NCBI RefSeq assembly: GCF_000317615.1
Contig: NC_019780.1
Span: 930,001 to 994,000, forward strand
Reading direction: 5' to 3'
Source of the DNA: Dactylococcopsis salina PCC 8305
Lineage (GTDB): Bacteria; Cyanobacteriota; Cyanobacteriia; Cyanobacteriales; Rubidibacteraceae
DNA length: 64,000 nucleotides
Both the position numbers and the translations under genes were made by a program. The notes below the pieces were generated by a model. It was not told where the DNA came from. It worked only from the letters and a program-made list of their open reading frames with translations, and ran no database searches. This document shows, piece by piece, positions 56,302 through 64,000 of the stretch (positions within the stretch are counted from its first letter, which is position 1; each line of letters begins with the position of its first letter).

Positions 56302-58272
56302 ATGACCGTTTTAGAACAAGGGAAAATAACAATCCACAGTGAAAACATTTTTCCGATTATTAAAAAATCGCTCTACACCAATCACGAAATCTTCTTACGA
56401 GAACTGATTTCTAATGCTGTTGATGCCATCAGTAAACTGAAAATGGCTTCCCTGTCTGGAGAATTAAAGGGAGAAATTGGAGAACCAGAAGTCAAAATTC
56501 ATTTAGACCAAGGTAAGAAACAAATCTCTGTTTCTGATAATGGCATCGGAATGACCGCCGATGAGATCAAAAAATATAATAACCAAGTCGCATTTTCCAG
56601 CGCGGAAGACTTTATTAAAAAATATCAAAATAGCGATAATAAGCTCATTGGTCATTTTGGACTAGGATTTTATTCCTGTTTCATGGTTGCGGAAAAAGTT
56701 GAAATTGATACCCTATCTTATCAAGAAGGAGAAAAAGCAGTCCATTGGAGTTGTGACGGTTCACCAGAATTTCAACTGGAAGAATCCGATCGAAAAACGC
56801 GAGGAACAACGATTACAGTTACTCTTTTAGACGAGGAAAAAGAATACGCAGAACAACAACGCATCCGACAACTGGTTAAAACCTACTGTGATTTTATGCC
56901 AGTTCCGATTAAATTAGACGGTGAAACAATCAACCGTCAGCGTTCGATTTGGAAAGAATCGCCACGAGACTTAACCGACGAAGACTATCTCGAATTTTAC
57001 CGTTATTTATATCCTTATCAAGAAGAACCCTTACTCTGGGTTCACCTCAACACTGATTATCCTTTTCTCCTCAATGGAATCCTTTATTTCCCGAAATTAA
57101 AACCTGATGTGGATGTCAGTCGGGGACATATTAAACTGTTTTGTAATCAAGTATTTGTTAGCGATAACTGCGAAGAAATTATCCCTGAATTTTTACTTCC
57201 TTTGCGCGGTGTTATCGACAGTCCAGATATTCCCTTAAACGTCTCCCGTAGTGCTTTAACTGCTAATCGAACGGTTCGTCGTATTGCTGATTATATTACG
57301 AAAAAAATCGGCGATCGTCTCAAATCTCTCTATGAAGATAATCCCAAAACTTACATCAACAGTTGGCAAGATTTAGGGACGTTTGTTAAATATGGTGCGT
57401 TACGAGATGAGAAGTTTAAAAAACAAGTGGAAGACATTATTATCTTCCGCAGCACTGCTGATTTAGGGGGAAATACGCCACAAGTAGAAGTGCAAAAAGA
57501 AGGGGAAGATGCTTGGGAAGAGGCGACCCCAACTCAACAAGCAACAGACGAACAAGGCTATTATTACACCACCCTTAAAGATTACCTCGAACGAAACCAA
57601 GAGAAACACGAAAACCGTGTTTTCTACTGTACTGATCCTTCGACACAAAGCACTTATGTGGAGTTGTATAAAAATCAAGGGTTAGAAGTCCTGTTTATGG
57701 ACTCTTTCATTGATAACAATTATTTCATTCCTTTCTTAGAACAGGAGTATTCTAACTTGCAATTTACGCGAGTGGATGCGGAATTAGATGACACTTTAGT
57801 TGACAATGACCAAGCGGGAGAAATTGTTGATCCGCAAACGAATAAAACTCGCAATGAGGTGGTTAAAGAGTTATTTGAAGGCGCGATCAATAATTCCAAT
57901 GTAAACATTAAAACGCAAGCGATTAAATCAGATGATCCGCAAAATTCACCGCCAGCGATGGTATTATTACCAGAGGCAATGCGTCGGATGCAGGAAATGA
58001 CAGCGTTGATGCAACAACAATCAATGCAATTCCCAGAACAGCACGTTTTAGTTGTTAATACGGCACATCCTTTAATTCAAAATATTGTGCAACTTAATCA
58101 AGGAGGAATTATTCAAAGCAGTAGCGGTGAGTCTTCCTCTAATGAGTTAGCAAAAATGATGTGTCGTCATGTTTATGACTTGGCGTTAATGGCACAAAAA
58201 GCATTTGATGCTGAAGGGATGCAGCAGTTTATTGAGCGATCGAATCAAGTTTTAACTCGTTTAACCAAGTAA
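56302..58272 (+). CDS. htpG: Chaperone HtpG (Hsp90)
   Basis: A 656-residue Hsp90 started at MTVLEQGKITIHSENIF, with AGAGGA about 10 bases upstream; an earlier in-frame ATG adds 13 atypical residues. The ATP-binding domain has NHEIFLRELISNAVDAISKL, SDNGIGMTADEIKKYN and HFGLGFYSCFMVAEKV. The middle domain has PLNVSRSALTANRTVRRIAD. HtpG is important for heat and oxidative stress tolerance in cyanobacteria. Acidic DQAGEIVDPQTNK lies in the C-terminal third. Confidence 0.96.
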   Translation: MTVLEQGKITIHSENIFPIIKKSLYTNHEIFLRELISNAVDAISKLKMASLSGELKGEIGEPEVKIHLDQGKKQISVSDNGIGMTADEIKKYNNQVAFSSAEDFIKKYQNSDNKLIGHFGLGFYSCFMVAEKVEIDTLSYQEGEKAVHWSCDGSPEFQLEESDRKTRGTTITVTLLDEEKEYAEQQRIRQLVKTYCDFMPVPIKLDGETINRQRSIWKESPRDLTDEDYLEFYRYLYPYQEEPLLWVHLNTDYPFLLNGILYFPKLKPDVDVSRGHIKLFCNQVFVSDNCEEIIPEFLLPLRGVIDSPDIPLNVSRSALTANRTVRRIADYITKKIGDRLKSLYEDNPKTYINSWQDLGTFVKYGALRDEKFKKQVEDIIIFRSTADLGGNTPQVEVQKEGEDAWEEATPTQQATDEQGYYYTTLKDYLERNQEKHENRVFYCTDPSTQSTYVELYKNQGLEVLFMDSFIDNNYFIPFLEQEYSNLQFTRVDAELDDTLVDNDQAGEIVDPQTNKTRNEVVKELFEGAINNSNVNIKTQAIKSDDPQNSPPAMVLLPEAMRRMQEMTALMQQQSMQFPEQHVLVVNTAHPLIQNIVQLNQGGIIQSSSGESSSNELAKMMCRHVYDLALMAQKAFDAEGMQQFIERSNQVLTRLTK

Positions 58273-58288
58273 GAATCATCTCTATTTA

Positions 58289-58838
<550 letters not shown>

Positions 58839-58908
58839 TAGCGAGCGTGGTTTTTCTCTTCTCAATCGGGTGTTCCGTTATGAGGAACTTACTCAGACTT
58901 AACCACGT

Positions 58909-59040
58909 TTACTCAAAACCTGATTTACTCTGATGTCCACTTCCTGCTTCTTTCCGCTCAGGGCTTTTTCTGGCAACGTCGGCGTTAACCAGTCCACAGG
59001 CTGACACGATGTAACTCACCGCCAAAAAGTGACTTATTCT
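58909..59040 (-). pseudogene. Possible C-terminal fragment of a TnpB-type transposon protein
   Basis: The minus strand reads SYIVSACGLVNADVARKS then PERKEAGSGHQSKSGFE and a stop. The ACG motif followed by a polar tail is common at the end of TnpB proteins after the zinc finger and RuvC parts, which are absent here. The assignment is tentative. Confidence 0.4.
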
Positions 59041-59145
59041 TAAACTGTCTTGGTTATTGATCAGTTAAAGTTAGCCACTCTTATATTATATTAGTTAATT
59101 TGGCTAACTAAGTTAAGAAATGGTTAAGTTTCCACTTTCTGTTTC

Positions 59146-59496
59146 AAGCCCTCTTTAGGCGCAAGTGGTGCGATCACTGCTGCTAGTATTGGAATGGAAG
59201 GTGGCGGTGTCGCTTATTGGACGCACGCTGGCGGGTTTATTTTTTATCTCTCTTGTGGGGCTTTGGCGGCTTTGGCGCAATGGTTCTTTTCTGTAGAGTC
59301 GGAAGTGCCTCTCTTGGGCGCAAGTGGCGCGATCGCGGGCGTTATGGGGGCTTATATCTTGAGATTCCCCACAGCGAGAATTTTAACCTTTTTAGCCAAC
59401 CCTAATGACCTTAAAAGATTCTATGTTTTGGTGGCATTTCAGACTTTGATTCGTTATCTTGAAGAAAACGAAACGATTGATCAGTTGCCAATATGA
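59146..59496 (+). pseudogene. Rearranged rhomboid-protease relic
   Basis: The frame reads LGASGAIT, then EGGGVAYWTHAGGFIF, then ALAALAQWFFSVESEVPLL, then a second LGASGAIAGVMGAYILRFPT. GASGAIAGVMGAY with its catalytic serine and the later GGVAYW.HAGGF box are typical of rhomboid intramembrane proteases. Here the normally later box precedes a complete GASG box. The two GASGAI segments are encoded by near-identical 27-base stretches 159 bases apart, which suggests a recombination scar. The essential fold cannot be complete. Confidence 0.65.
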
Positions 59497-59588
59497 CCCC
59501 AAACGAACTTTTAATGTTAGTGATTCTCCTTAGTCCTGGTATCTTACTCTCTGTACTTGTTATGGTGACGTTTGCCGAAGGTGGGTGA
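59493..59588 (+). CDS. Very short hydrophobic protein (31 residues)
   Basis: The frame encodes MTPNELLMLVILLSPGILLS followed by VLVMVTFAEGG, a single membrane helix, and starts in an ATGA overlap with the rhomboid relic. Small one-helix proteins are common in cyanobacterial photosynthetic complexes, but I do not recognise this one. It could be real, a fragment or chance. Confidence 0.35.
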   Translation: MTPNELLMLVILLSPGILLSVLVMVTFAEGG

Positions 59589-59604
59589 AATCTAAACTTA
59601 TTTT

Positions 59605-59924
59605 ACTAGTCAAATTATTCGCAACATTGATGCTCACCAAGCACAACTAATTAACCGCACTCGTCGAGGACAAATGCTGCTGACAGGGGAAACCTTATTT
59701 GTTTTTGAAGTGGAACCTGCAGCGTTTGCAGCACTCGCAGCCGCAGCGAAGCAGAGAAAGCTGCTCAGATTAATATTTTACAAGTGTCTGCGGTGGGAAG
59801 TTTTGGACGGTTATATTTAGGAGGGGAAGAGCGCGGTATTATTGCTGCTTCCTATGCAGTGAAGGCAGCGATCGAGAATGTCCGGGGACGGGAACAACCA
59901 GGTCGCAACAGCAAGAATGAGTGA
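59605..59924 (+). pseudogene. ccmP: Second, frameshifted copy of the ccmP C-terminal half
   Basis: From about 59608 the frame reads [38 protein letters not shown] and AFAALAA. After a net +2/-1 shift near 59742-59747 it continues as [38 protein letters not shown] and ENVRGRE, ending at 59924. This matches the second BMC domain of the intact CcmP at 1107-1748 almost residue for residue. The first BMC domain and the start are gone. Confidence 0.92.
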
Positions 59925-59956
59925 CAAGTAAGTGCTTTTGAGGGAAAAACGTTGGC

Positions 59957-61315
59957 TTATTCCCGCGATAAGAGGGTTAAAATGAGCGCGATCGGGAGGA
60001 AGAGACAGCACGCATACAATCCCGATTGATACGAGCCAAAGGTATCTTTAAATAAGGCTAACAGAGACGGCCCGATCGCGCTTCCTACCACCATGCTTGT
60101 CATCTGCATTCCCCCGATCGCGCCCAAATGCGTGCGACCAAATAAACGGGGTAAAGCAACAATGGTCAGGGTGGCGAAAAACCCACCGCTTGTTCCCAAT
60201 CCGATAATTCCCAATAATCGCCAAGGAAGTAACGCTAAGTTCGCCATTCCCACAAACCCTGCAAACTGTAGCAACAGCAGGGTAACAACCAGCCATTTTA
60301 GGCGCACACGATCGCTGATAACTCCCACTAAAAAGCCTGTAATCGTGGATAAAATGCCAATGGGAAGAAATAATCCCACCGCTTCCTGTTCATTTAATCC
60401 CGACTGTGCCCCTAAATCGACAATATTGAAAGTAATTCCTGTAACCGTCAACGCATGAATGGATAACCCCAAGGTAACGCCCCAAAATTCTCTGGTTTTC
60501 AGGGCTTCTTTCGCCGTTAATTCCCCAATTTTCGCCACAGTCTCTTCTGTCTGGGAAGCCTCCTCACTGGTTTCTTGCGGTAACGTTTTGGGAAGTTTCC
60601 CATCCATTGTTAACCCGCAGATTTCAGGATTATCGCGATAGAATAGCCATCCCAGAAACGTCATTCCCCCGCCGACTGTTACAGCTAAAGCCAGCCAAGC
60701 ACCGCGCCATCCGAAGCCATCAATCCAGAAACTAAGGATCAGAGGCGCTGCAGAAAAGCCAAAGGAAATAAAGACATTGGCGATTCCTGAAACAAACCCA
60801 CGACGGCGATCGAACCATTTCGCGATCGTATTGCGACTAACGAGGGTTAAAACTCCTTGTCCGCTAAAGCGTAACGCTGTAAACCCGATCGCCATGACGA
60901 CTAAGCCAACAATTGAGCGATTCACTAAGGGGAAAAAACCGTTCAAAAAGACAATTAAATAATCGCAAACGCTCAAATAAACTAAGGTTAAACCTAACCC
61001 CAAAGAAGAGAGCATTACGGTTAATCTTGCCCCAAAGCGATCCATTAAGCGTCCGCCGAGGGGAAGCATAAAACTACTTCCTAATGTTCCCACCAAATAA
61101 GCCGAACTTAACTGCACACGGGATAAGCCTGTTGCTGCAATCACAGGGTCTGTAAAAACGCTTACTCCTGCGGTTTGACCTGGAATGCTAAATAACGTTC
61201 CCACAGTGGTAAAAACCGCAATTATCCAACCGTAAAAGAAGGGAAAGCGCTGCGGAGAAAAGGGAAAATGGGGATCGAAGGCGGTTTTGAGAAAAGGAAA
61301 ACGAGATAAGTTCAC
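59957..61315 (-). CDS. Major facilitator superfamily transporter
   Basis: A 452-residue membrane protein with about twelve helices. The MFS loop signature is GGRLMDRFGARLTVM (between helices 2 and 3), with its echo GVISDRVRLKWLVV in the second half. The central loop (about 245-275) is acidic. The closest group by feel is the monocarboxylate/oxalate-like MFS, but the substrate cannot be read. It is monocistronic; an inserted MITE stands about 80 bases upstream of its start. Confidence 0.9.
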   Translation of the reverse strand: MNLSRFPFLKTAFDPHFPFSPQRFPFFYGWIIAVFTTVGTLFSIPGQTAGVSVFTDPVIAATGLSRVQLSSAYLVGTLGSSFMLPLGGRLMDRFGARLTVMLSSLGLGLTLVYLSVCDYLIVFLNGFFPLVNRSIVGLVVMAIGFTALRFSGQGVLTLVSRNTIAKWFDRRRGFVSGIANVFISFGFSAAPLILSFWIDGFGWRGAWLALAVTVGGGMTFLGWLFYRDNPEICGLTMDGKLPKTLPQETSEEASQTEETVAKIGELTAKEALKTREFWGVTLGLSIHALTVTGITFNIVDLGAQSGLNEQEAVGLFLPIGILSTITGFLVGVISDRVRLKWLVVTLLLLQFAGFVGMANLALLPWRLLGIIGLGTSGGFFATLTIVALPRLFGRTHLGAIGGMQMTSMVVGSAIGPSLLALFKDTFGSYQSGLYACCLFLPIALILTLLSRE

Positions 61316-61395
61316 AATAACAATTAATAATTAACAATTATAGCAATCCCAAATGAATTGTAAATTTGATTGCCCCCCAAACCCCCCAAGTGTGG

Positions 61396-61568
61396 CAGGG
61401 CTGTTTCATTCTATTTTTTTGGTTATTCCAGATGTTAGGAATAGCAGGGGTTTTACGGCTTTTTTCTTAAGAAAAAGCCAAATTAGAAGAAATTGGCGCG
61501 ATCGCGCCACCCCGTAGGGGTTTTAGGCGATCGCTTTCGATTTTAACACCGAGAATGAAACAGCCCTG
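61396..61568. mobile_element. MITE 1 with ISAs1 termini (173 bp)
   Basis: CAGGGCTGTTTCATTCT at the left and its complement at the right are identical to the ends of the IS at 33483-34682. CCCAAGTGTGG is duplicated at 61385-61395 and 61569-61579, an 11-bp target duplication. The interior has no gene but includes TTCCAGATGTTAGGAATAG and a TTTTTTCTTAAGAAAAA palindrome. Confidence 0.92.
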
Positions 61569-61811
61569 CCCAAGTGTGGGGGGCTTCCATGAGTCAACTT
61601 TTTACATAAGATAGAGAACTGCTATACCATTTTGATAAATTGGCGCTTGCCTTGTAGGGTGGGCAACGCCCACCATCAGGTAACTTTGCGCTTATTACTG
61701 TAACTTTACTTTTCCAAAATGGTATAACCGATGGCGATCGAATAAAACATTGTCCCTTTTTTTGCTGGGTGAAAGCCCCCGCGCATCTCCCAAGTGTAGG
61801 GGACTTTAAAT

Positions 61812-62025
61812 TTCCCCTCAGAATTGGGGGGTCAGGGGGGCGACTTCCCCCCAGAATTGGGGGGTCAGGGGGGCGACTTCCCCTCAGAATTGGGGGGTCA
61901 GGGGGGCGACTTCCCCCCAGAATTGGGGGGTCAGGGGGGCGACTTCCCCTCAGAATTGGGGGGTCAGGGGGGCGACTTCCCCCCAGAATTGGGGGGTCAG
62001 GGGGGCGACTTCCCCCCAGAATTGG
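61812..62025. repeat. 33-bp tandem C-rich hairpin array, interrupted by MITE 2
   Basis: About six and a half units of CCCCTCAGAATTGGGGGGTC then AGGGGGGCGACTT, alternating CCCCTCAG with CCCCCCAG. The seventh unit is split by the MITE at 62026-62180, and the array resumes at 62181-62240. Confidence 0.93.
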
Positions 62026-62180
62026 CAGGGCTGTTTCATTCTCGGGGTCAAAATTGAATGCGATCGCCTGAACCCCTTATTGTACGTTCGATCGAACGCT
62101 TTTTCTTAAGAAAAAAGCCGTGAAACCCCTGCTATTCCTAACATCTGGAACAAGCAAAAAAATAGAATGAAACAGCCCTG
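62026..62180. mobile_element. MITE 2 with ISAs1 termini (155 bp)
   Basis: It has the same 17-base inverted ends as the IS and MITE 1. CCCAGAATTGG is duplicated at 62015-62025 and 62181-62191 (11 bp). Its interior matches MITE 1 in opposite orientation (CTATTCCTAACATCTGGAA, CTTTTTCTTAAGAAAAA) at one end only. Confidence 0.92.
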
Positions 62181-62371
62181 CCCAGAATTGGGGAGTCAGG
62201 GGGGCGATTTTCCCCCAGAATTGGGGGTCAGGGGGGGCTAGTGCGATCGCGAAAAATGTTAATTTTCGTCTCAATCTTGTTTTTTTGTCAAGTTTCTGTT
62301 AATCTTATTTTGATAGTTTGAGATATATCAAGCATTACCAGTAGCCATTTATTTTCTCTTTCGGAGCAGAC

Positions 62372-63084
62372 ATGACTCAAATCACACAAAAACTGCTAAA
62401 AATCGGGGGGGTAGCCTCTCTGCTCTCTTAGTCTTTACTGGTGCTGAATCTGCGAGCGCAATTGTTATCAATGTCGGAACGTTTGATGTCGGACCGATTA
62501 CATCCCTTGATCCAGATAGCCCTGAAACTGCTGCTGGCTTCCAGTCGGGTGAAAATGTTTTATTGGACTTTACTTTTGATAATAGTGTGTCCGACGTCCG
62601 TTCTGCAGGCACTGGTGAAGCTCTTTATGAATATCCTAATGGAGTTATCACTTTAACAGGATTAACATCAGGAGCAAGCATTGATTACTCAGGTGGAATT
62701 GAGCTTAATTTTCCAGACAATGAGGAGATGGACATTGATAGTACCCTTTTTTTCCCAGATGCTAGCAACTCTCCTATTTTAGGAAACAATATTAATTTTG
62801 ATACTCTAGGAACTCCCTTTTTCAGTGATGTTGATAACTTAGCACTGTCTTTATCAGAATTGCAAGCAAGCTCCTTCAACAATCAAAGTGGAGCTGGTGG
62901 AGGTACTGCATTTTTCGATCCCTCCGCCATGTTTAATTCTGAAACAGGAATGAGATTTGGTCCCGTTCCTGCAGATAATCTGGTTGCTGAACCCGTTCCC
63001 TTTGAAGCAGAAGGGACAATGGGGTTAGCTGCGTTAGGTGGCTTCTTCTGGTACAGAAAGCGCAAGCAAGCGAAAAACAATTAA
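62372..63084 (+). pseudogene. PEP-CTERM-like exported protein, frame broken at a poly-G tract
   Basis: From ATG 62372 the frame reads MTQITQKLLKIGG and is interrupted at seven G residues (62405-62411), meeting a TAG soon after. One extra G would join it to a frame with SALLVFTGAESASA, a good signal peptide with an AxA site, and then about 200 Asn/Ser/Gly-rich residues. The end is VPFEAEGTMGLAALGGFFWY plus RKRKQ, a PEP-CTERM-like sorting tail of the PFE type, processed by exosortase. The restored length is about 237 residues. Function is unknown; likely surface-located. Confidence 0.7.
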
Positions 63085-63130
63085 GAATGAATCATTAATG
63101 ATTATTTAATGGACTGGGGATGACAAAACG

Positions 63131-63643
63131 TCAATTGATGACCATTCGGGCTGCTTTGTTCACAGCGTCTCTGATTTGACGATTTCGTTTTTCAGTGATT
63201 TTAGATAACTCAAAATTCCAATAACCTTGAGGCTTTCCTTCTTTCAAGGAAGAGACTCGACGATTATAGTTTTGATTTAGAGATTTTACTTTTCTTCCAT
63301 CAATAATGAAAGACTCACCGAGAGTGGAAACACAAGTTAACCAGTTATCAATACCAGGATCAATTCCTAAGGCTTCTTCTGAGTTAACCATCTTCTTGAC
63401 TTCTGGTGTTTCATAAACCCACTCTAGATAAAACTCTTGGTTTCGAGGCAGAATCCTAAGTTCTTTAATCTGCTTAAAGTCTAAGTTAGAAGGAAAGGGA
63501 AGGAAAATTTCTTTTTTACCTAAGTGAGATTTGGCAGTTTTACCAAGAGGTACTCTTACGTGATTATCTTTCAATCTAAGTGCTTGTTTCGGATAAGTAG
63601 CAACCGCTAAACCACCTTTCTCTCGATAGGTTTCGTCATTCAT
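63131..63643 (-). pseudogene. TnpB-type RNA-guided nuclease fragment (middle part)
   Basis: The 170-residue frame carries VRVPLGKTAKSHLGKKEIFL, YETPEVKKMVNSEEALGIDP and GIDNWLTCVSTLGESFIIDG, followed by KSLNQNYNRRVSSLKEG. GIDPG is the first RuvC Asp motif of TnpB. The N-terminal helix-turn-helix part is missing, and the protein stops before the rest of RuvC and the zinc finger. A nuclease function is not possible in this form. Confidence 0.85.
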
Positions 63644-63644
63644 C

Positions 63645-63665
63645 CCTCGATTTCAAATCGAGGGC
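63645..63665. other. Perfect hairpin beside the TnpB fragment
   Basis: CCCTCGATTT C AAATCGAGGG is a 10-bp stem with a one-base centre. It abuts the start of the TnpB fragment. IS200/IS605 elements have subterminal hairpins, so it may mark a deleted transposon end. The rest of 63666-63888 shows nothing I can support. Confidence 0.5.
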
Positions 63666-63888
63666 TTTCTGGCTGAGTTACTGTAAAAACTCTTCTCGTG
63701 CGATTGCAATTTCTCCTCATCAAATCAGCGCGATCGATTGGAATTGTGTACCTTAGAAACGATCGAACCGATCCCCGAACATTTAGAATATAAGGATCAA
63801 AAGTAGCCTAGCACACCTTCTTAAACACCGAAAAACCATGATCAATTTCTCCCCTTAGTGAAGAGGAGAATCAATGTTAAAAATTTGT

Positions 63889-64000
63889 TTAACTATCTAA
63901 ACTGTGATCCATACGAGTTTCTAACTCCATGCGTTGTTCCATTTGACGCAAGAAATAGCCAGTCATCATTGCAGAAGCTAACATATTAGAAAGATGATCT
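63889..64000 (-). CDS. Conserved protein, C-terminal 36 residues only
   Basis: A minus-strand frame enters from the right edge and ends at 63889-63891. It encodes DHLSNMLASAMMTGYFLRQM then EQRMELETRMDHSLDS, a helical, methionine-rich end. The composition looks like genuine coding, but I cannot name the protein. Confidence 0.55.
   Translation of the reverse strand, partial: DHLSNMLASAMMTGYFLRQMEQRMELETRMDHSLDS

Noticed and set aside
61769-62071. Gly/Arg-rich frame with GGSGGRLP repeats
   Set aside because: It is the 33-bp tandem array read in frame because the period is divisible by three.

Overview
The window is from a beta-cyanobacterium. It encodes the photosystem I subunit PsaM, the phycobilisome-degradation protein NblA, the carboxysome shell proteins CcmK3, CcmK4 and CcmP, the Rubisco-operon regulator RbcR and the sigma factors SigA and SigF. 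GCGATCGC/CGATCG words of the HIP1 type are very dense, and the base composition is moderately AT-rich. A halophilic unicellular lineage would fit, but that is only an inference.

Layout. 1-8.4 kb: the start of sigF, a uracil-DNA glycosylase, ccmP, an antiporter relic, a ureidoglycolate-lyase-like protein, a UbiA-like membrane protein, a DnaJ-like co-chaperone, sigA, a small conserved protein and a soluble MCP-like signalling protein. 8.5-15.3 kb: a very long TamB-like protein and two unrecognised proteins, one built from RP[IV] repeats. 15.5-18 kb: WbuC-type cupin and uvrB. 18-19.9 kb: a gene-free stretch with heptamer repeats and a tandem array of long hairpin units. 19.9-25.1 kb: an orphan DNA-phosphorothioation-associated gene, a universal stress protein, nblA, an HTH/GrpE-like protein, ccmK3-ccmK4, fmt and an orphan HicB-like protein. 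25.3-30.5 kb: a 21-copy tandem array, ppx and a group II intron. 30.5-48.3 kb: mostly housekeeping genes (ubiA, infC, rsuA/rluB-type, rodZ-like, bioB, aroH, sppA, psaM, polA, 2-Cys peroxiredoxin, an OppC/DppC-type permease), an ISAs1-family IS and a phosphorothioation-associated methyltransferase. 48.5-58.3 kb: tRNA-Glu, a YacP-type nuclease, rbcR, a broken Ser/Thr kinase, a PstS-like protein, sbcC and htpG. 58.3-64 kb: a graveyard of relics (TnpB, rhomboid, a second ccmP), an MFS transporter, two non-autonomous transposons, a frameshifted PEP-CTERM-like surface protein and another TnpB fragment.

Themes. (1) Carboxysome satellite genes occur at two sites, plus a decayed ccmP copy at a third. 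(2) Two genes known from Dnd phosphorothioation islands sit 26 kb apart with no dnd core genes between them. (3) Intergenic DNA is saturated with repeats: GGTTGGGT...ACCCAAC palindromes, C-rich hairpins, heptamer arrays of the STRR type, and at least two families of inverted-repeat-bounded mobile elements. Two MITE-like elements share the termini and 11-bp target duplications of the resident ISAs1 element; all three sit inside C-rich palindromes. Another element family carries heptamer or nonamer arrays inside it, and one copy supplies the stop codons of two convergent genes.

All calls come from reading the sequence and remembered family features; no database search was run. Pseudogene calls assume the sequence is error-free.
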